From Notamacropus eugenii (taxonomy: Eukaryota; Chordata; Mammalia; Diprotodontia; Macropodidae), in the NCBI RefSeq assembly GCF_028372415.1, contig NC_092874.1:115534244-115598243 (forward strand): a stretch of DNA of 64,000 nt, read 5' to 3'. Below are positions 10,501 through 25,500 of the stretch, one piece after another; position 1 is the stretch's first letter, and every line of letters begins with the position of its first letter. The position numbers and the translations under genes are program-made. Below the pieces are notes generated by a model. That model ran no database searches. It was not told the DNA's origin and saw only the letters and a list, made by a program, of their open reading frames with translations.

Positions 10501-13500
10501 ACCTTCATCAGAATGTCAGAGGAGTCTGACACACACAAAAGGTGAAGAAACCTTAGGAAAGGGTTCTCTAACACCCCCTCCAGCTCTAAAGTTTTTGTTA
10601 CCTCTGGCAGTAACTAGATTATGTTTCTATTTCACTGCTAACCAGGAATTGGATTTGGTGGTACTCAGGGATTTAAATTCATTCTTCTGGGTAACTTAGA
10701 ACCAAGGACATTAAGGGTAAATCAGATAAGGACTTTTTCTCAAACTAAAATAAGAAATATAAGAACTGAAACTTTTGAGTTCTAACGAAATCCTCATTTT
10801 CTCAAGTATTTGAACTTCCCGTATTTTATGTCTGTTTGGGTACCTTTCTAGCGAAACTAATCGATATAGATTTGTTTGGAAATTTTTTAATGAATTTTAA
10901 AAATTATTTTAGTAGTTCTTACTGAGGAATAGAATCTAGAAAAACATTGGCATGTAAGGGAAAGGGAATTGGGTTACCACTCACAAGGCATAGATCTCGA
11001 TAAATCACCTTGTGCTCTTTGGAATTCAAAATTTTTATGCAAAGAAAATAACTAAAATGTCTATTTTCTTTTACCCAAAGATTCTGTTATCGGCACATAT
11101 ACCCCAAGGAGGTCAGTGAACAAAGAAAGGCCTCATATTCACCAGAGTACTTATAGCAGCCTGTTTTTGTACTAGCAAAGAATTGAAAACAAAATAGATC
11201 CCTATCAATTGGGCAATGGTTAAATGCATTATGGTAGTGAATGTAATGGTTACTGTAAAGTGTTACTGTGCTGTAAGATATAATGACTGCAGAGAAGGAC
11301 CGAAAGACTTATGTGAACTGATGAAAAATGAAATAAATAGAACCAGGAAAACAATATGTACAGTGACTACAACAGTGTTAGAGGAAAGAATAATGACAAA
11401 AGAGGCAATGCTGTGAAATTTTAATGTCCAAATTTGGCCCAAAGAAAAGATATGAAAAGACAATTCAGCTCCCTTTCTGCAGAGATGGGGGACCATGGAT
11501 GTGGAATGCTATATAATATCAAACTTCCTTGATACATTGTATTGTGTAAGTTTTTTCTTTCTCTTTTTATTATAAAGGATTGATCTCTGGGAGAGGATAG
11601 AAGAGGGAACATAGTAAGAAATGTAGGTTATATGAAAGCAAAAGATCTAAAAAATTATTTTTTAAAAATATTTTTAAATAAATTAACAATGCTAAATACA
11701 AGTATGTCTTTTTTTTTATTTTTAAGTTAGGAGGGACCTCAGAAATCATCTAGTTCAACACCCAACCTGAACCATAATGCTTTCTGTGTAAACCCCATAA
11801 AGAGAATTTTTGTAAGCAGACTCATATATTAAATGTACTCAGGAAACTTGATACATAAAATAATCTTAGGGATATTATTTTATAAAATAAAACGTTCTTT
11901 TATCAAGTCAAGAATTAATACCATTTGCATAAACTTTATTTTTAAATCCTGCTCTTCATTTATCATATTTGCTTAAAGCAAAGTATATCTCTGTCCATGC
12001 TACAAGCATCCTAACTCATCTTTCAGATTCTTGAATGACTGCCACATTTCTTTTTTGAAGTGTTCAAAGAACCATTGACTAAGACAAAAATTCTTCATTA
12101 GTTTCCCACCCTTATTTGTGTGTGTGTGTGTGTGTGTATCCCCCTTAATAAAATAATATAACTAAAATCTTTTTGAAAAGTCTCCTCCCCTTCATGGCCT
12201 AGCCACCTTTTAACTTGAGCATATGAATTATCCAGATCTCACATTTTCATTACATTTTACAATATTCAATCACATCAATTATATAATTTTACTTATAACA
12301 TAAAACTGGTCACTTCCTCTCATTGCACATATTATATTCTAGTGCATCTGTAACAAAATCTGAGCAATGATTGAGTGGTTTCCAGGGGGTGAGGTTCTTT
12401 GGTGCACCTTTGAGAATGGCAGTGGCAGGCTTTTGTTGGGCACAGTAGATCTTCCATTTCTTTTGTGGAGACGATGATAGAGCAGGCTCCTCCTGTTCAT
12501 TGTTTGAGCTTCATATCATGATTGCTGCACCCACCAGTTGCCTGCATTTATGGGCTGTGTTCTTTACATGAATTGATGCCCTATTAGATCTGTCTCACTC
12601 TGGTCTCATAATTTATATAATGATAATACAGAGGGCTGGGCAAGAGGATATAAAAAATACTATGTTCATAGATATAATAGAAACAGTGATCGTGAGACAG
12701 AGCAGTGGAAAAGGTATGACCAGGATAACCTAACAAAGTTAAAAGATGAAGCCTTTATTCTGATTTTGAAGATGTTTCCCTTTGGAAGGTTTGTATATCC
12801 CCACAGATACCAACTTTGGAATTCTGATTATGCCTTTTTGATGTGTGGACATCATTAGGAGGATGGATTTGTTTATAGGGAGCACCACTGAGAATGAATT
12901 ATGTTATTTGGGAATAATTAAATAGAATGTAATATATAACATACACAGATATATATTTAATATAATCTATAAAAATTATATAATATAATAAATAAATATA
13001 AAAATAATTAAATATTGTCCATTGTAGATTTGAGCCAAACTCTTAGGATAGCTTAAAAAAATAGAAAACAGTTACACAAATCATAATTGAGCATAGAAGA
13101 AGACCAGAACTGAGAATGGGACTGTACACAGGGAATGAATTTGAATTCTTAGATTTGAGTATCCATGCAGTGCTCCCCAAGAAACCTCTCAGCCTCAGAG
13201 ATGAAAGCTACAGATAGGCAGTAGTGGGGTGGGAATGAAATCTGTGGAGAGGAAATTGTGTAGGCCCAGAAGAAGAGTGAAATATGTCACCCAAGAGATG
13301 GATGCAGCTAGGGGCAGTGGTAGCATGGCCAAAATTCATGGACTCAGCCTTCTTGAAAGAGGAGAGTTCTAGAGAATACACAAGTTCCCAGGTCAAATTT
13401 AGGAGTTCTGAGACCAAGAAGGTATAGTCAAGGAAAATCTACTATACAGAAGAACAGTCTGGACCTTCCCCTCCACTACTATTATGAGTTATTTGGATTG

Positions 13501-16500
13501 TGCTGGTCTTATGTAAAGGAGTTGACTCTTTAGCTACCCCACTTGACTACAGGAGCCTGAGTATGGAGTATTGAAAGTATTGAGTATAGGCATATGGGGG
13601 GAGATGGGATCAACTAGAGGATGAAGGATTGCCATATAGGTAACCCCAAGTACCTTTCCCTTTTAGGGAAGCCTCAGGAAACCACAGGGTAATGCTAAGA
13701 CTGTGAGAAGGTGGGATTCTTTGGAAGAAAGGAGAGTTGTCTTGAATATTTGTGGGATAGAGTGTAAGTCCTTTGTGTTGTACACATAGAATTATTCTTT
13801 CTGTTTGCATAGAAGGTTTCACCTTTTATGTAGAAACCAAGGCACAAGCTGTATTCCAGTGTTCCCAAAGAAAACCTGTGTGGTAGTAAAATGAGCATTC
13901 TCCAGGGAATTCTGGGTGGAAGCATAAAAAAAGAGTGCTTTGTAAGAATCCCCATGTTTCACCTTGGTCCATGTAACCCAGAGCTGGGTTTCTGGGGCAT
14001 AGGAATTAAAAATGAAAAAGAAGTAAATTCTCCAATAAACGCCTTTACCCAAACTGTGTTTTGACAGCAGTTCTAACAAAATTCTCACATAGAGGAACCA
14101 GAAATGGATTGCCACCTGATAAATAGCATCCTGACAACTGCAGCAGGCATTGAAACTTGCTTGTCCAGTTCTCTAATGAACTTTTTAAGAGATTTATCAG
14201 AGAAGCAGATGTGCCAGTATAGGAAACTAGTATAGGAAACAAAGTTTTTATTGGCCAGCCATTCATAGGCTGTTCATTTAGGTTACAGTAATAGTTTGAT
14301 CCCCTTTCCAACCAATCATTGAACAGTAAGTGCCTACTACAAAGAGGCATGACAGCCCCACACCCTCAAGATTACAATCTAAAGGAGAGACATGCAAACA
14401 AATGTATATAAAGCAATCTGACATATATGATAAAGAGAAATAATCATCAGAGGATTAAGAGGGGTTGGGGAAAGCTTCCAGTAGAAGACAGGATTTTTGT
14501 TGGGCTGTAAAGGAAACCAGGGAGGTCAGTACTCAAAGCAGAGAAGAGAGCATTATAGACATGGGAAGCAACCAGAGAAAATGCTCAGAACTGAGAGATG
14601 AAATGTCTTGTTTATGTAACTGCCAGGAGGGCAGGGTCACTGAATCAAATAGTATGTGTTGGAGAGTAAGGTGTAAGGACTGGAAAAGTAGGCAGGGACT
14701 AGGTTATGAAGGGCATTGAATGTCAAATAGAGCATTTTGTATTTGATCTTGGATACAGTAGGAAGGCAAATTAATGAATAGGGTGGAGTGACATGATTGG
14801 ACCTGAGCTTTAGGAAAATCACTTTAGTGACTAGATTGGAAGATGGATTGGGGTGGGGAAAAACTTGAGGTAGCAGCCCCACCAGCAGGCTATTGCAGTA
14901 ATCCAAGTGTGAGATAATGAGGGCCTGTACTAGAGTGGTGGCAGAGTCAGAGGAAAAAAGGGAGGATGTTTGAGAGATGTTGCAAGTGAGATAGACAGGC
15001 CTTGACAACAGGTTGGATTCTGGGGGGGTAGTGGTGTATGAGAGACAGAAATCCATAATCCAATATGACTCCTAGGTTGTGAGCCTGAGGAACTGGGAAG
15101 ATAGCTTTGCCCTCTGTAGCAATAGGGAAGGTAGGAGGAAAGGGAGGCTTTTAGGAAAAGATTCTGAGTTCTGTTTTGGACATATTGAGTTTAAGATGTC
15201 TACCTGACAGCCATCTCATATGCCTGAAAGGCATTTGGTGATGTGAGATTGGAGGTCAGCAGAGAGATTGGAACAAGAAAGGTAGATCTGAGAACCGTTA
15301 GCATAGAGATGGTAATTAAATCTGTGGGAGCTAATGAGGTTACCAAGTGAAGTAATATAGAGGGAATTGTCCCCCTCAGAACCCTGAGGTAAGCTATGAT
15401 TAGAGGGTGTGATTTCGAGGACGATTCGGCAAAAGAGACAGAGAAAAAATGGCCAGATAGATAGGAAGAAAACTAGGAGAAGTGGTGTCCCAAAACATAA
15501 AGAGAAGAGAGAGCATTGAGGAGAGAGTGATCAGCAGTGTCAGGGGCTGTGGAAAGATCACAGGGAATGATGATTGAGAAAAGGCCTTTGGATTTGGCAA
15601 CTAAGAGATCATTGGTAACATTTTAGGGAGCAGTTTTGGTGGAATGATAAAGTTAGAAGCCAGATTGCAAATGGCTGAGAAGAGAGAAAGTAGAGATGCC
15701 TAAGGCAAATGGCCTTTTTTAGTTCAGCTACAAAAGGCAGAAAAGACGTAGGACAATAGCAGGAATGGAAAGGTCAAGGAGGGTTTTTTCAGGATGGAGA
15801 GACATGGGCATGTTTGTAGACAGTAGGAAATGAGTCGGTAGAGAGTGAAAGAGTGGGGATGACAGAGGGAGGAGATGGGATGGAATTAAGATGACTTGAA
15901 GTGGAGGGTAAGCCTTGGTAAGGAGTAAGTCTACCTCATCATGTGAGACGGGGTGAGACAGCCCTCTTAATCCTAGTGCCTTCCCTCTGATGGTTATTTC
16001 TATTTATCATATATGTCAGATTGCTTTATATACATTTGTTTGCATGTCTCTCCTTTCGATTGTAATCTTGTCTCTTTGTAGTAGGCACTTACTGTTCAGT
16101 GATTGGTTGGAAAGGGGATCAAACTAGTACTGTAACCTAAATGAATAGCCTGTGCATAGTTGGCTGATAAGAATTTTGTAGTTTCCTATACTGGCACATC
16201 TGCTTCTCTGATAAATCTCTTAAAAAGTTCATTAGAGAACTAGACAAGCAAGTTTCAATGACTGCTGCTGTTCTCAGGATGCTGTTTATCAGGTAGCAAT
16301 GCAAAGATTGGCAAAAGACATGTGAGTGAGATAGGAGAAGAGGGAGTTAAGGCAAATGGCTTTATTTTTTTCTGTAAAATATGAGGTGAAATTCTCAACT
16401 GAAAGAACGAGGGTAGAGGGAGCCATGGGAGATTTGAGTTGGGATGTTCGTCATGGAAAAACATAATGTTGAAGGGTTAGGGAAGAACAGAAATGTTTAA

Positions 16501-19500
16501 AATACTTTGTAACTAAGTTTAAAATGAGTAAAACAATTTTAAAGAATAAAATAAAATACTTTGTAGTTTGAGGAAGTCACAGAACACCACTTACTTCACT
16601 GTAAACTCCTTGTGACCAACTGAACTCTAGTGGAGTAAAGGGTGTCTGGGGCCTAAGCAACATAGACAATAGGAATTCTTGAGGCCTGCTTTTAAGAAAT
16701 GGTGCAGGGCAATTTTTCAATGTGGGGAATCCTTCCTATCTCTTCCTGTAGAAGATCACCCACTTTGGCCCTATAGCTCTGGGAAAATTTTTAATTTCTG
16801 TAACAGTCTTCAAAATTCTGGGTTAGGCTAGGTGTAAAGAGTGTAGAGATCTCACTGGATTTTATTCCTTATCCTTCCCATTTAAGTGGGGTTACTGAAT
16901 GAAAACAATCTGGTTATATGAGGATCCCAATGACTACATGTAGCCAGTTTTATTAGGCTGGACTTACATGGTCAATTCAAGAAATATATTGCTCCAGATT
17001 AATGCCTACCTCACAAATTTGATGAATTTTGTTAGAAAAGAGTCTGCCTACAGGCATTTTTCTCTGAGTTATGGATAACTGGCATGTGAAAACACAGATA
17101 GAGGAGATAGCATGTTATAGAAATTTATTTTCTGTATTCTGGAATCATCAAGCTATCTTGTGTCATATAAATGACCTTGTTCTCATTTCACTTATTTTTC
17201 TCCCCTCTCACTCCTACCCACTGTTCAGGAGGCATCCAGGATGTGGGAACATCGTGACATTTGCACAGTTTTTATTTATAGCCGTGGAAGGCTTTATCTT
17301 TGAAGCTAACTTGGGAAGGAAGAAGCCTGCTATTCCAATAAGGTATGGAAGCTAACATTTTTTTTCTTTCTTTGCTTTTATAAAACATGTAAAGGCATCT
17401 CTTGTACCTAAATGTAGAAAAGTCTGAAGATCTCCTTAAGATCTGTGGCAAAGACATCTGTGAAATCATCCATTTTTCTGAACTTCAAGAGTTTTGAAAC
17501 TGTACAAAATACTTAATAATATCTAATGCTTTTACAGCACTTTAAGGTTTGAAAAGCATCAGATACATTACGTTGTTTGAGCATCACAGCAATCTTATAG
17601 CTAGTACAAATATTATCTCTGTTTATATATGAAGAAACTGAAGCTAGGAGGAGACAAATGGCTTTCCCATGGTAAGAGTCCAAAGTGACTTTGAACCTGT
17701 TTTGTTCAAGTCTCTCTTAACTTCAGGTGCAGCCCTCTTCCTGGTATACTACTCAGCCAATCATTCAGCTGGCATTTCTTAAACATCTGCCAGCACTTAG
17801 TAGTACGCAGCCCTGGGCCAAGCATGGTAACTACATAACTGTCACTCTGAGAAACTAACATTCTAATGGGGGAGGAAACATGTTAAACAGATACATACAA
17901 GATAACATATAGATGGAAAATGACCTTAGCGAGGAAGACTCAAGAAACTGGGGAGTAGGGAAGACCTGGAGAGCCTTCCTGTACTCGGTGTCATTTTATC
18001 TGTGTCTTAATGGAAACACAGATTTCTCAGAGCCCTAAGAGAGGAGCCAGAGTGTTTTAGACATGAAGGATTCAGTCAATGCAAAGTTACTGATGTGGAC
18101 TTTTGTGTTTAAGGAACAGCAAATAGACCATTATAGCCGGGGAATAGTTTATAAGAAGATCAGAAAGGGTCCAGGTTGTAAAGAGCTTTTAAATGCTAAA
18201 GAAAAGACTTTATATTTGATCCTAGAGGTTACAAAGAGTACCTAGAGTTTGATTAGTGACATAGTCCTACCTACACTTTGGGAAAATCACTTTGGGATTA
18301 CAGTGGCAAAAAACTTGGGGCCCAGGGGCCAATTAGAAGGTTGCTGCAGTGGTCCATGTGAAATTCGATGAGTCCTGTGGGTGGAGAGCAGGTAACACAG
18401 ATGAGGACTGTTGGGAAGGGAAATGGGATATGAGGGAGTGAGAATAAGGAGGTGAGAACAGCACCAAGATTTGGAACCTGAGCAACTAGAAAGATGGTGA
18501 TGTCTTCAACAGTAATAAGCAAATTAAAAAGAGGGGAAGGTTTGGAGGGAAAGATAATAAGTTCACTTTTGGACATGATGAGTTTGAGATTTCTTTGGGT
18601 GATTTAGTTCAAAATGTCTAGTAGGGAGTTGGTAATATCAGACTGGAGCTCAGAAGAGAGACTAGGACTAGACATATAGATCTAGGAATCATATGCAAAG
18701 AGATGGTAATTGAACCCATGAAGACCAAGGAGATCACCAAGTGAGAAAGTATATAGATTAAAGAGAAGAAGACCCAAAACAGAGTCTTGGGGCATACTCT
18801 TAATTAGTGGGCCTTCTGCCTCCCCTTAGAGCACATAACGCCAACTTAAAGAAATTGTGATAAAGATAGCAAGTGATGTATATACATATGAAATATGTTG
18901 TGAGTAGTTAATATAGGGCCAATCAAACATTCTAGTCGACCTATGCTCAAATGGGAGTTTGGTAGACTGGGTTGTTTGTGTTTTTGTTTTACTTCTCTAT
19001 TAAAAAGGAAGAAAAGCAGAAATTAAAGGTAGATAGCATTTATTTCGTCAAAGTACAAAACTTCACTAAAGTAACCCAAAGGGAAAAGAGTCATTTAAGT
19101 ATCTAACAGTTTATCTGAAAGCTTATTGATCTTACTGACAAACTAAAATAGAAGGGAAATGCATTTAATTCTGAGTGTTCTGTATAGGAAACTGTCGCTA
19201 GATTGGGTGTGGTGGGGAGGTAAGGAGGAGGGATGTGAGGGAAGAGAAGAAGCTTTTAACATCACATCCAAGTTTGGAAGTTAAAGTTGGGTTGGTATTT
19301 CGTAGAAATTTTCATGAAGAATCCTTTTGAACTTATGTTCTTGATACTGTAGTTACCTTTTTTTAATTGGGGGTAGGGAAGCTAGATCTTGTGATTCCTT
19401 TTTTTCTTTCCCTTTCCACCGTAAGTTTGTGACCCTGAGGTAGAATGGCGTTGCCATTTCAGAAATGGCCACATCTTACCCAACCTTGCCAGCTATCTTG

Positions 19501-22500
19501 GGGTGGCACAATAGAATGGAAGGACCTGAGATAAGGCTTGATGCGCCTTAGTATTCTCATTTGTAAAATGGAACAATCCTATTTGCACTACCGACCTCAT
19601 AGGGTCATCATGCAGAAAGCACTTTTACAGCGCTATTCAGAATGTTATATTTTCTGACTCATTTACTATTTTTTAGCAGTTAGTGCTTTATTTACCATAA
19701 TCCTGTGTATTTGATATCCTAGGATGTCTTTCTATTCCCAGTGCTTTTCCCACCTATTTCTGAAATTTCTAACTAAGAAGACTGTCACTGGAATGCATCT
19801 TCTTTGTTTGCAGATTTTATATGAGAGCATTCTGAGAAGTCTAAAGTATGCATGTAAAGTATCATTATTTTCTGTATAAAATTGGAGCTTTAAATTCATG
19901 GTTGCCAGGTTACCACTAGCAATGGGAGATTTTGGCTTGACTGGTATGAAGAAAGAAGTGTTTGAAAATGTTGATGAATGTCACCCTTTGCATTATTGTA
20001 CTTGCTGCTATTAACACCATAACTCCATAATCATGTGATAAAGGAGTTAAAATTGGTAAAAGAGAGTCAAACAAAGGAAGCAAAGGGGACTGGTATTTAT
20101 TAAATGCCTACTGTGTGCCAGGTTCTGTACTAAATGTCTTACAAATAGTAATATATTTGATTCTCACAGTAGTCCTGTGAGGTAGGTGCTATTATACTGC
20201 CATTTTACAATTGAGGAAACTGAGGCAGATAGCAGCTAAGTCATTTGGCTGGAGTCACAGAATTGGTAAATGTCTGAGGCCTACTTTAAACTCAGGTCTT
20301 CCTGAATTTAAATCTATGATACTGTGCTAAGTGCTGGGGAAACAAAGAAAAGCAAAAATACATTCCTTACTTTCAAGGAGCTTACATTCTGGGGTGGGGT
20401 GGGGCACAAAAATGCAAAAAATTGTACATACCAGACTTGAGCAGTGTAAATGGGAGGCAAGAAAAGCACTGGTGGGGTGGAGAGAGACCGGAAACAGCCT
20501 CTCATAAAAGATGGGACATAAGTGGAGTCTTGAAGGAAACCAAGAGGTGGAAGGAAGCGGGGGAGGATATGCTAGCATAGGGAACAGCCGATGAAAAGAC
20601 AATCGAGATGGACTGTTGCGTGCAAGAAACAGTAAGAATTAGACCAGAGTTACTGAATCAGAGTATGTGGAGAGAAGCCAATGTGAAAAGACAGGATAAG
20701 CAGGAAAAAGCCAGTCAAGTCAGTCAGCATTTATTAAGTGCCTGCTATGTGCTAGTCATTGTGCTAAGTGCTGGGAATCCAAAGAAAGGCAACAGAGTCC
20801 CTCCCCTCATGGAGCTCACAATCCAATGGTTAAGACAACATACAAACAACCATATACAGACAGAATATCTACAGGTTTAAACCAGGCCGTAGAATTAAGA
20901 GAGACTGGAAGAGGCTTTCTGTAAAAGATGGGATTTTAATAACCTTGAAAGAAGCCAGGAGACAGAGATGAGCAAGGAGAGCATTCCATGCCTGAGGGAC
21001 AGCCATCAAAAATCCCCAGTAGACACATGGAATGTTTTGTTTATGGAACTACAAGGAGACCAGTGTCATTGAGTCACAGAACATGTGGAGCAGTGTAAGA
21101 AAGCTGGTAAAAGGGGGACTGTAGATTATTAGGCTTTGAATGAAAACCAGGAATTTATTTTTGATCTTGGAGGAAGACAGGTTGTGAAGAACTTTAAATA
21201 CCAAACAGAAGATACTCTATTTGATCCTATAGGCAACAGAATGTCACTGGGAAGGGAATTTGAGGGCTGACATGTTCCACCTGTGCTTTAGGGAAATCAT
21301 GTTGACAGTTGAGTAGAACTGGAGTGGGAAGAGATTTGAAGAAGGGAGACCAATCAGGAGACTTTTGCAATAGTCAAAGAATGAAGTGATGAGTACCTGC
21401 ACTCCCAGGGTGATGACTATATAATTAGGGATAAGGGAGATACAAAAATGACGAGACTTGGCAACAGATTGGCTACATGCATTGAGTAAGAGTGTGGAGT
21501 TGAGGATGATGTTTAGATTGTAAGCCTGAGTATGGGAGGATGGTGGCCCTTGACAATAATAGGGAAATTTGGAAGAGGGGAAAGATGGGGGGAGGGGATG
21601 ATGATGAGTTCTGCTGGCAGAACCAAAAGGATGGTATTAGATGATGTTAATATCAATCACTTTTATACACATATGTAAAATAAATACATTACTTCCAATT
21701 TTCCCAGAAATACAAATATTATCTTCTAAAATGGTAGATTCTATGTGATGTGCTTTTTTTACTTCTGTTGCAGGTATTATGCCATCATGGTGACCATGTT
21801 CTTCACTGTCAGTGTGGTGAATAATTATGCTCTAAATCTCAACATTGCCATGCCCCTGCATATGATATTTAGATCAGTAAGTGCTACCTGGATCACCGAA
21901 TGTGTTTACTCTTCTTAAAAACTTAGCTTTGTAGACATGATATAGCAAGAGTAGGGAGTTCATCCTGTGATAAATGAATCTCAGTATGGGAAAATGGGCC
22001 CGATAAATGTAGAAGTTGATTTTTACCATATATGGATGGGTGGTTGGTTAGTCTAGTAGCAAGACAAAGGGAAAGAAATAGAGAAGTTTTTTCCTTCACC
22101 TTTACTTCTTTTCTCTCTTTTTTTTTGAGTTAAACATTAAATGTTTAATCAAGTAAACTAAATTATCTCAAGGAAAATAGAAAAAATTTATTTTCATCTT
22201 AACTTTTAATTGTTGGATTTCACATGAAAACTTAATGTTATTCCAGTTCTTATTTACTTCTTTTTTTTTTATTAAGTTCAGAAGGTTTTTTTCTGTGATT
22301 TGAGGTAATTAAAAGCAACTTTTATTACAAGAGCAGCATTATTTTTGCAGCAATCCCACCTTTCTTTCTTTTCTCTCTCATGTATATGGAATGTATACCA
22401 ACAAGAAAAAGGGTTCAGAGAAGAGCTCTGAATAATTTTGATGTGGTTAGTGAGTACTGCCAGAGTATACACAATTAGTTAGATGGGGAAGCATAGGCAA

Positions 22501-25500
22501 ACTTTTATATTGCCTGGAATTCTTTTGAGGTAGAATATATTATTTTCAAAGTCAGTTATCTGTTCTTATTTTTGTAATTCATATAACCTTTCAAATGCTA
22601 GGCATATAGTAGACACTCCAGTGAATACTTTTTAATTCGTTTATAGTTTCCCAGAGAAGAGACACTTTTGTGCCTTTTTTTCTTTTTAAAGTCCATTTTT
22701 ATTGATTTGTGTGGCACCATAATTTTTCCCAGTATCATCCCCCCTTCCCTCCCAGAGAGCAATTTCATGTAAACAAGCAATGTTTTTTAAAGAAAAAAAG
22801 AGGAGAAAAATCTGACAAATACATTGCTAAGAACTGAAAATATATGTATTGCACCACATTCATGACCCTCACCTCTGCAAATAGGTATGTCTTCTCATGT
22901 CTGTTCTTTGGAGCCATGCTCATTCTTTGTAATCTTGTAATAGTCACTTTGGATTTGTGTGCGTGTGTGGTTCTTTCCTTTTGCTTTGTTGTTGTCACTG
23001 TGTATACTGTTTTCTTGGCTCTGCTTAGTTTACTCTGTATCAGTTCATATGGCTCTTTCCATGCTTCTTTGTATTCATAGTTGTCATTTCTTATAATATA
23101 GTAATATTCATGTATCACCATTTGTTTAGCTATTCCTTAGTTCATTGGCATCTACTTGTTTCTAATTCTTTGTTATCACAGAAAGTACTGCTAGAAAAAT
23201 GTTATATCTGGGAATTTTCTTATCAGTGGCCTCTGTGAGGCATAAACCTAGAAGAAGCATCTCTGGATTTAAAAGTATGGCCATTTTAGTTATTTTATTT
23301 GCATAATTCCAGATTGCTTTCCAATATGCCTAATGCTGATACACATCTCCAACAAGGTACTAGTGAGGTTATCTTCCCACAACCCTCCTCCCCCAACATT
23401 AACTATTCCCATCTTTTATCATCTTTGCCAATTTGCAGAATGTGAAGTGAAACCTTTCATTTGCATTTCTCTTAATTACCAGTGATTTGTAGCGTTCTTT
23501 CCTATGGCTGTTAATAGTTTGCTGTTCTTTTGAAAACAGTTTGTTCATATCCTTTGACCATTTATATACTAGGGAATGACTTGATCATATGTATATATAT
23601 GTGTGTGTGTGTGTGCATATATATAAAATCTGTTATTTATAGATCTTGGCTATCAAACTTTTATCAGATATATATATAATATAAAGACTTGTGTACCTTT
23701 CTTTCATTGATACTTGAATTCTGTTAGATTCTGCATACTGCTAGCTTTCATTAAAAGTTTGATAGAACAGAAAGGTGAACCCTTTGTTCACATGAGGCCT
23801 TTGAATTTCATTTGTTTATGTTCTCCCTATCCTCTTTTACAAATGATTATTATTTATACTTTCACCAGCATCTTTAGTAGTAGTACCATGACCTTTAGTG
23901 GTTTTGAGATTTCCAATAGTTCTTTATTTTATGACTGAAACTATTTCTGTCACATTCAAATAGTTAAGCCTCATTAACTGTTAATCCTAGTATTTGTCTC
24001 TCTTGCCCATTTTCTTTACACTTGTAACTGAGTTTTGCTGCTTTTGTCTTCAGTGTGCTGACTGTTACTGTTCTTTTTTTTATAGGGTTCTCTAATTGCC
24101 AATATGATTCTAGGCATTATCATTTTGAAGAAGAGGTAAGTAGCACATCCCTTCCATATTTATAGGTGATATCACTGAACAGAATTAATGAGATATGCAT
24201 TTTGAATTACTTTTCCAGTAATTGTATTGAATTTCTTTCTGAGTCATCTACACCTTCTCCCTTAGTTCCCCTTGTGACCAAGACCTCACATTTGTCAGGT
24301 AGTTGACCAGGGTCACAGATAAGATTTGTGGCCATCAAACAGGTTCTTTCTCTGTATCAAAGTAACTGGTCTTTACAGTTACTGAACTTGAGCTCTAACC
24401 AACTATTCCTACTAGTCTAGATATATTTAATATTCATAATGAAATAAAGAGAAATTATGTGGGTTAAAATGAAATTACTAATAAAGGCAAATTGTTGTTC
24501 GTCCTTTGTTCTTGAAGAGGACCGATGACATCATGAGGGTGATGTCGTGACTTGCCCACGAAATGGATGTAAGTGAGGCTGAGCTATGCAGAACCATCAG
24601 CCTCACTCCTCCAGAGTCATCGGAGTCCAGTGTCAAGATGACTGGGGATGGCCCTGGATGCAGTGGGTGACCTTGGTCTTTCTAAATTAAGATCTTTCTC
24701 AGGTCTTGATGGCAAGTAAAGTATTATAGAGATGCTTATTTAATAATGTATTTCAGGATAGCATCTTCTCCAGTATTATTGTTCTGACTGTGTCTTCAAA
24801 TGTCTACCTACTTTACTGGAAATTTTTCTTTAGTAATTTGTGGATTCAGATTGGAAGACCCTTGACTTTTTAGGTAATAAGTGTTTGTCATAGAAGGGGT
24901 AATCTTCCCCACAGGTCTAGCCCTGCAGGTCATTTTTTCTAAGGCATTCTAGTAGATTTCATTCTTCCTGCCTTGTTGCAGTTTAGATATTGATATAATG
25001 TTGAGGCTTATTTTGCATATAGGAACCAGCCCACTTCTTGGGCAACTTAAGGCTTTAAGAGTTCATCCTGGGCTAGGTTCTTGGTCCTTCCACTAAGTGT
25101 TTTCTCCCTGTTTTCTGTCTCTTTTGACATTAGTAATTGGAGGATCATTTAAATAGGGTTCTCTGACTGAATTTATCAAAGATGAGATTTTTTGTTACAA
25201 AAGAGTCTTTCTGTCTGCATTTTGCTCTATAGAGTCAGGTGCTTTTTTGGAGTTTATAATATTAAACATTTTAGGATTGTATATTCTCTGAGCCTTTTTA
25301 TGAATTGTGTGACTGTAAACATATGATTTGAAAAAATTATTTGCAAAATCTTGCCTCTTATCACAATTTTATCAGAAGTACTGATCTATGGATAGATCAT
25401 TCTTGTAGTTTTTATAGATGAGAAAGTTGGCATATGGGTCACAAGTCATTGCTGTCTCTCAATCTCTCACCCCATTTAAAAAAAATTCTTTTGGCATCTT

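Noticed and set aside
12300-12600. Possible antisense processed pseudogene (ends of open text near 12480-12380)
   Set aside because: The translations in all frames match nothing I recognise and are interrupted.
14637-15056. 139-codon frame on the minus strand
   Set aside because: It is the C-terminal reverse-transcriptase remnant of a CR1/L2-type LINE, not a host gene.
22765-23121. 118-codon frame on the minus strand
   Set aside because: Lies in an antisense L1 3' end.
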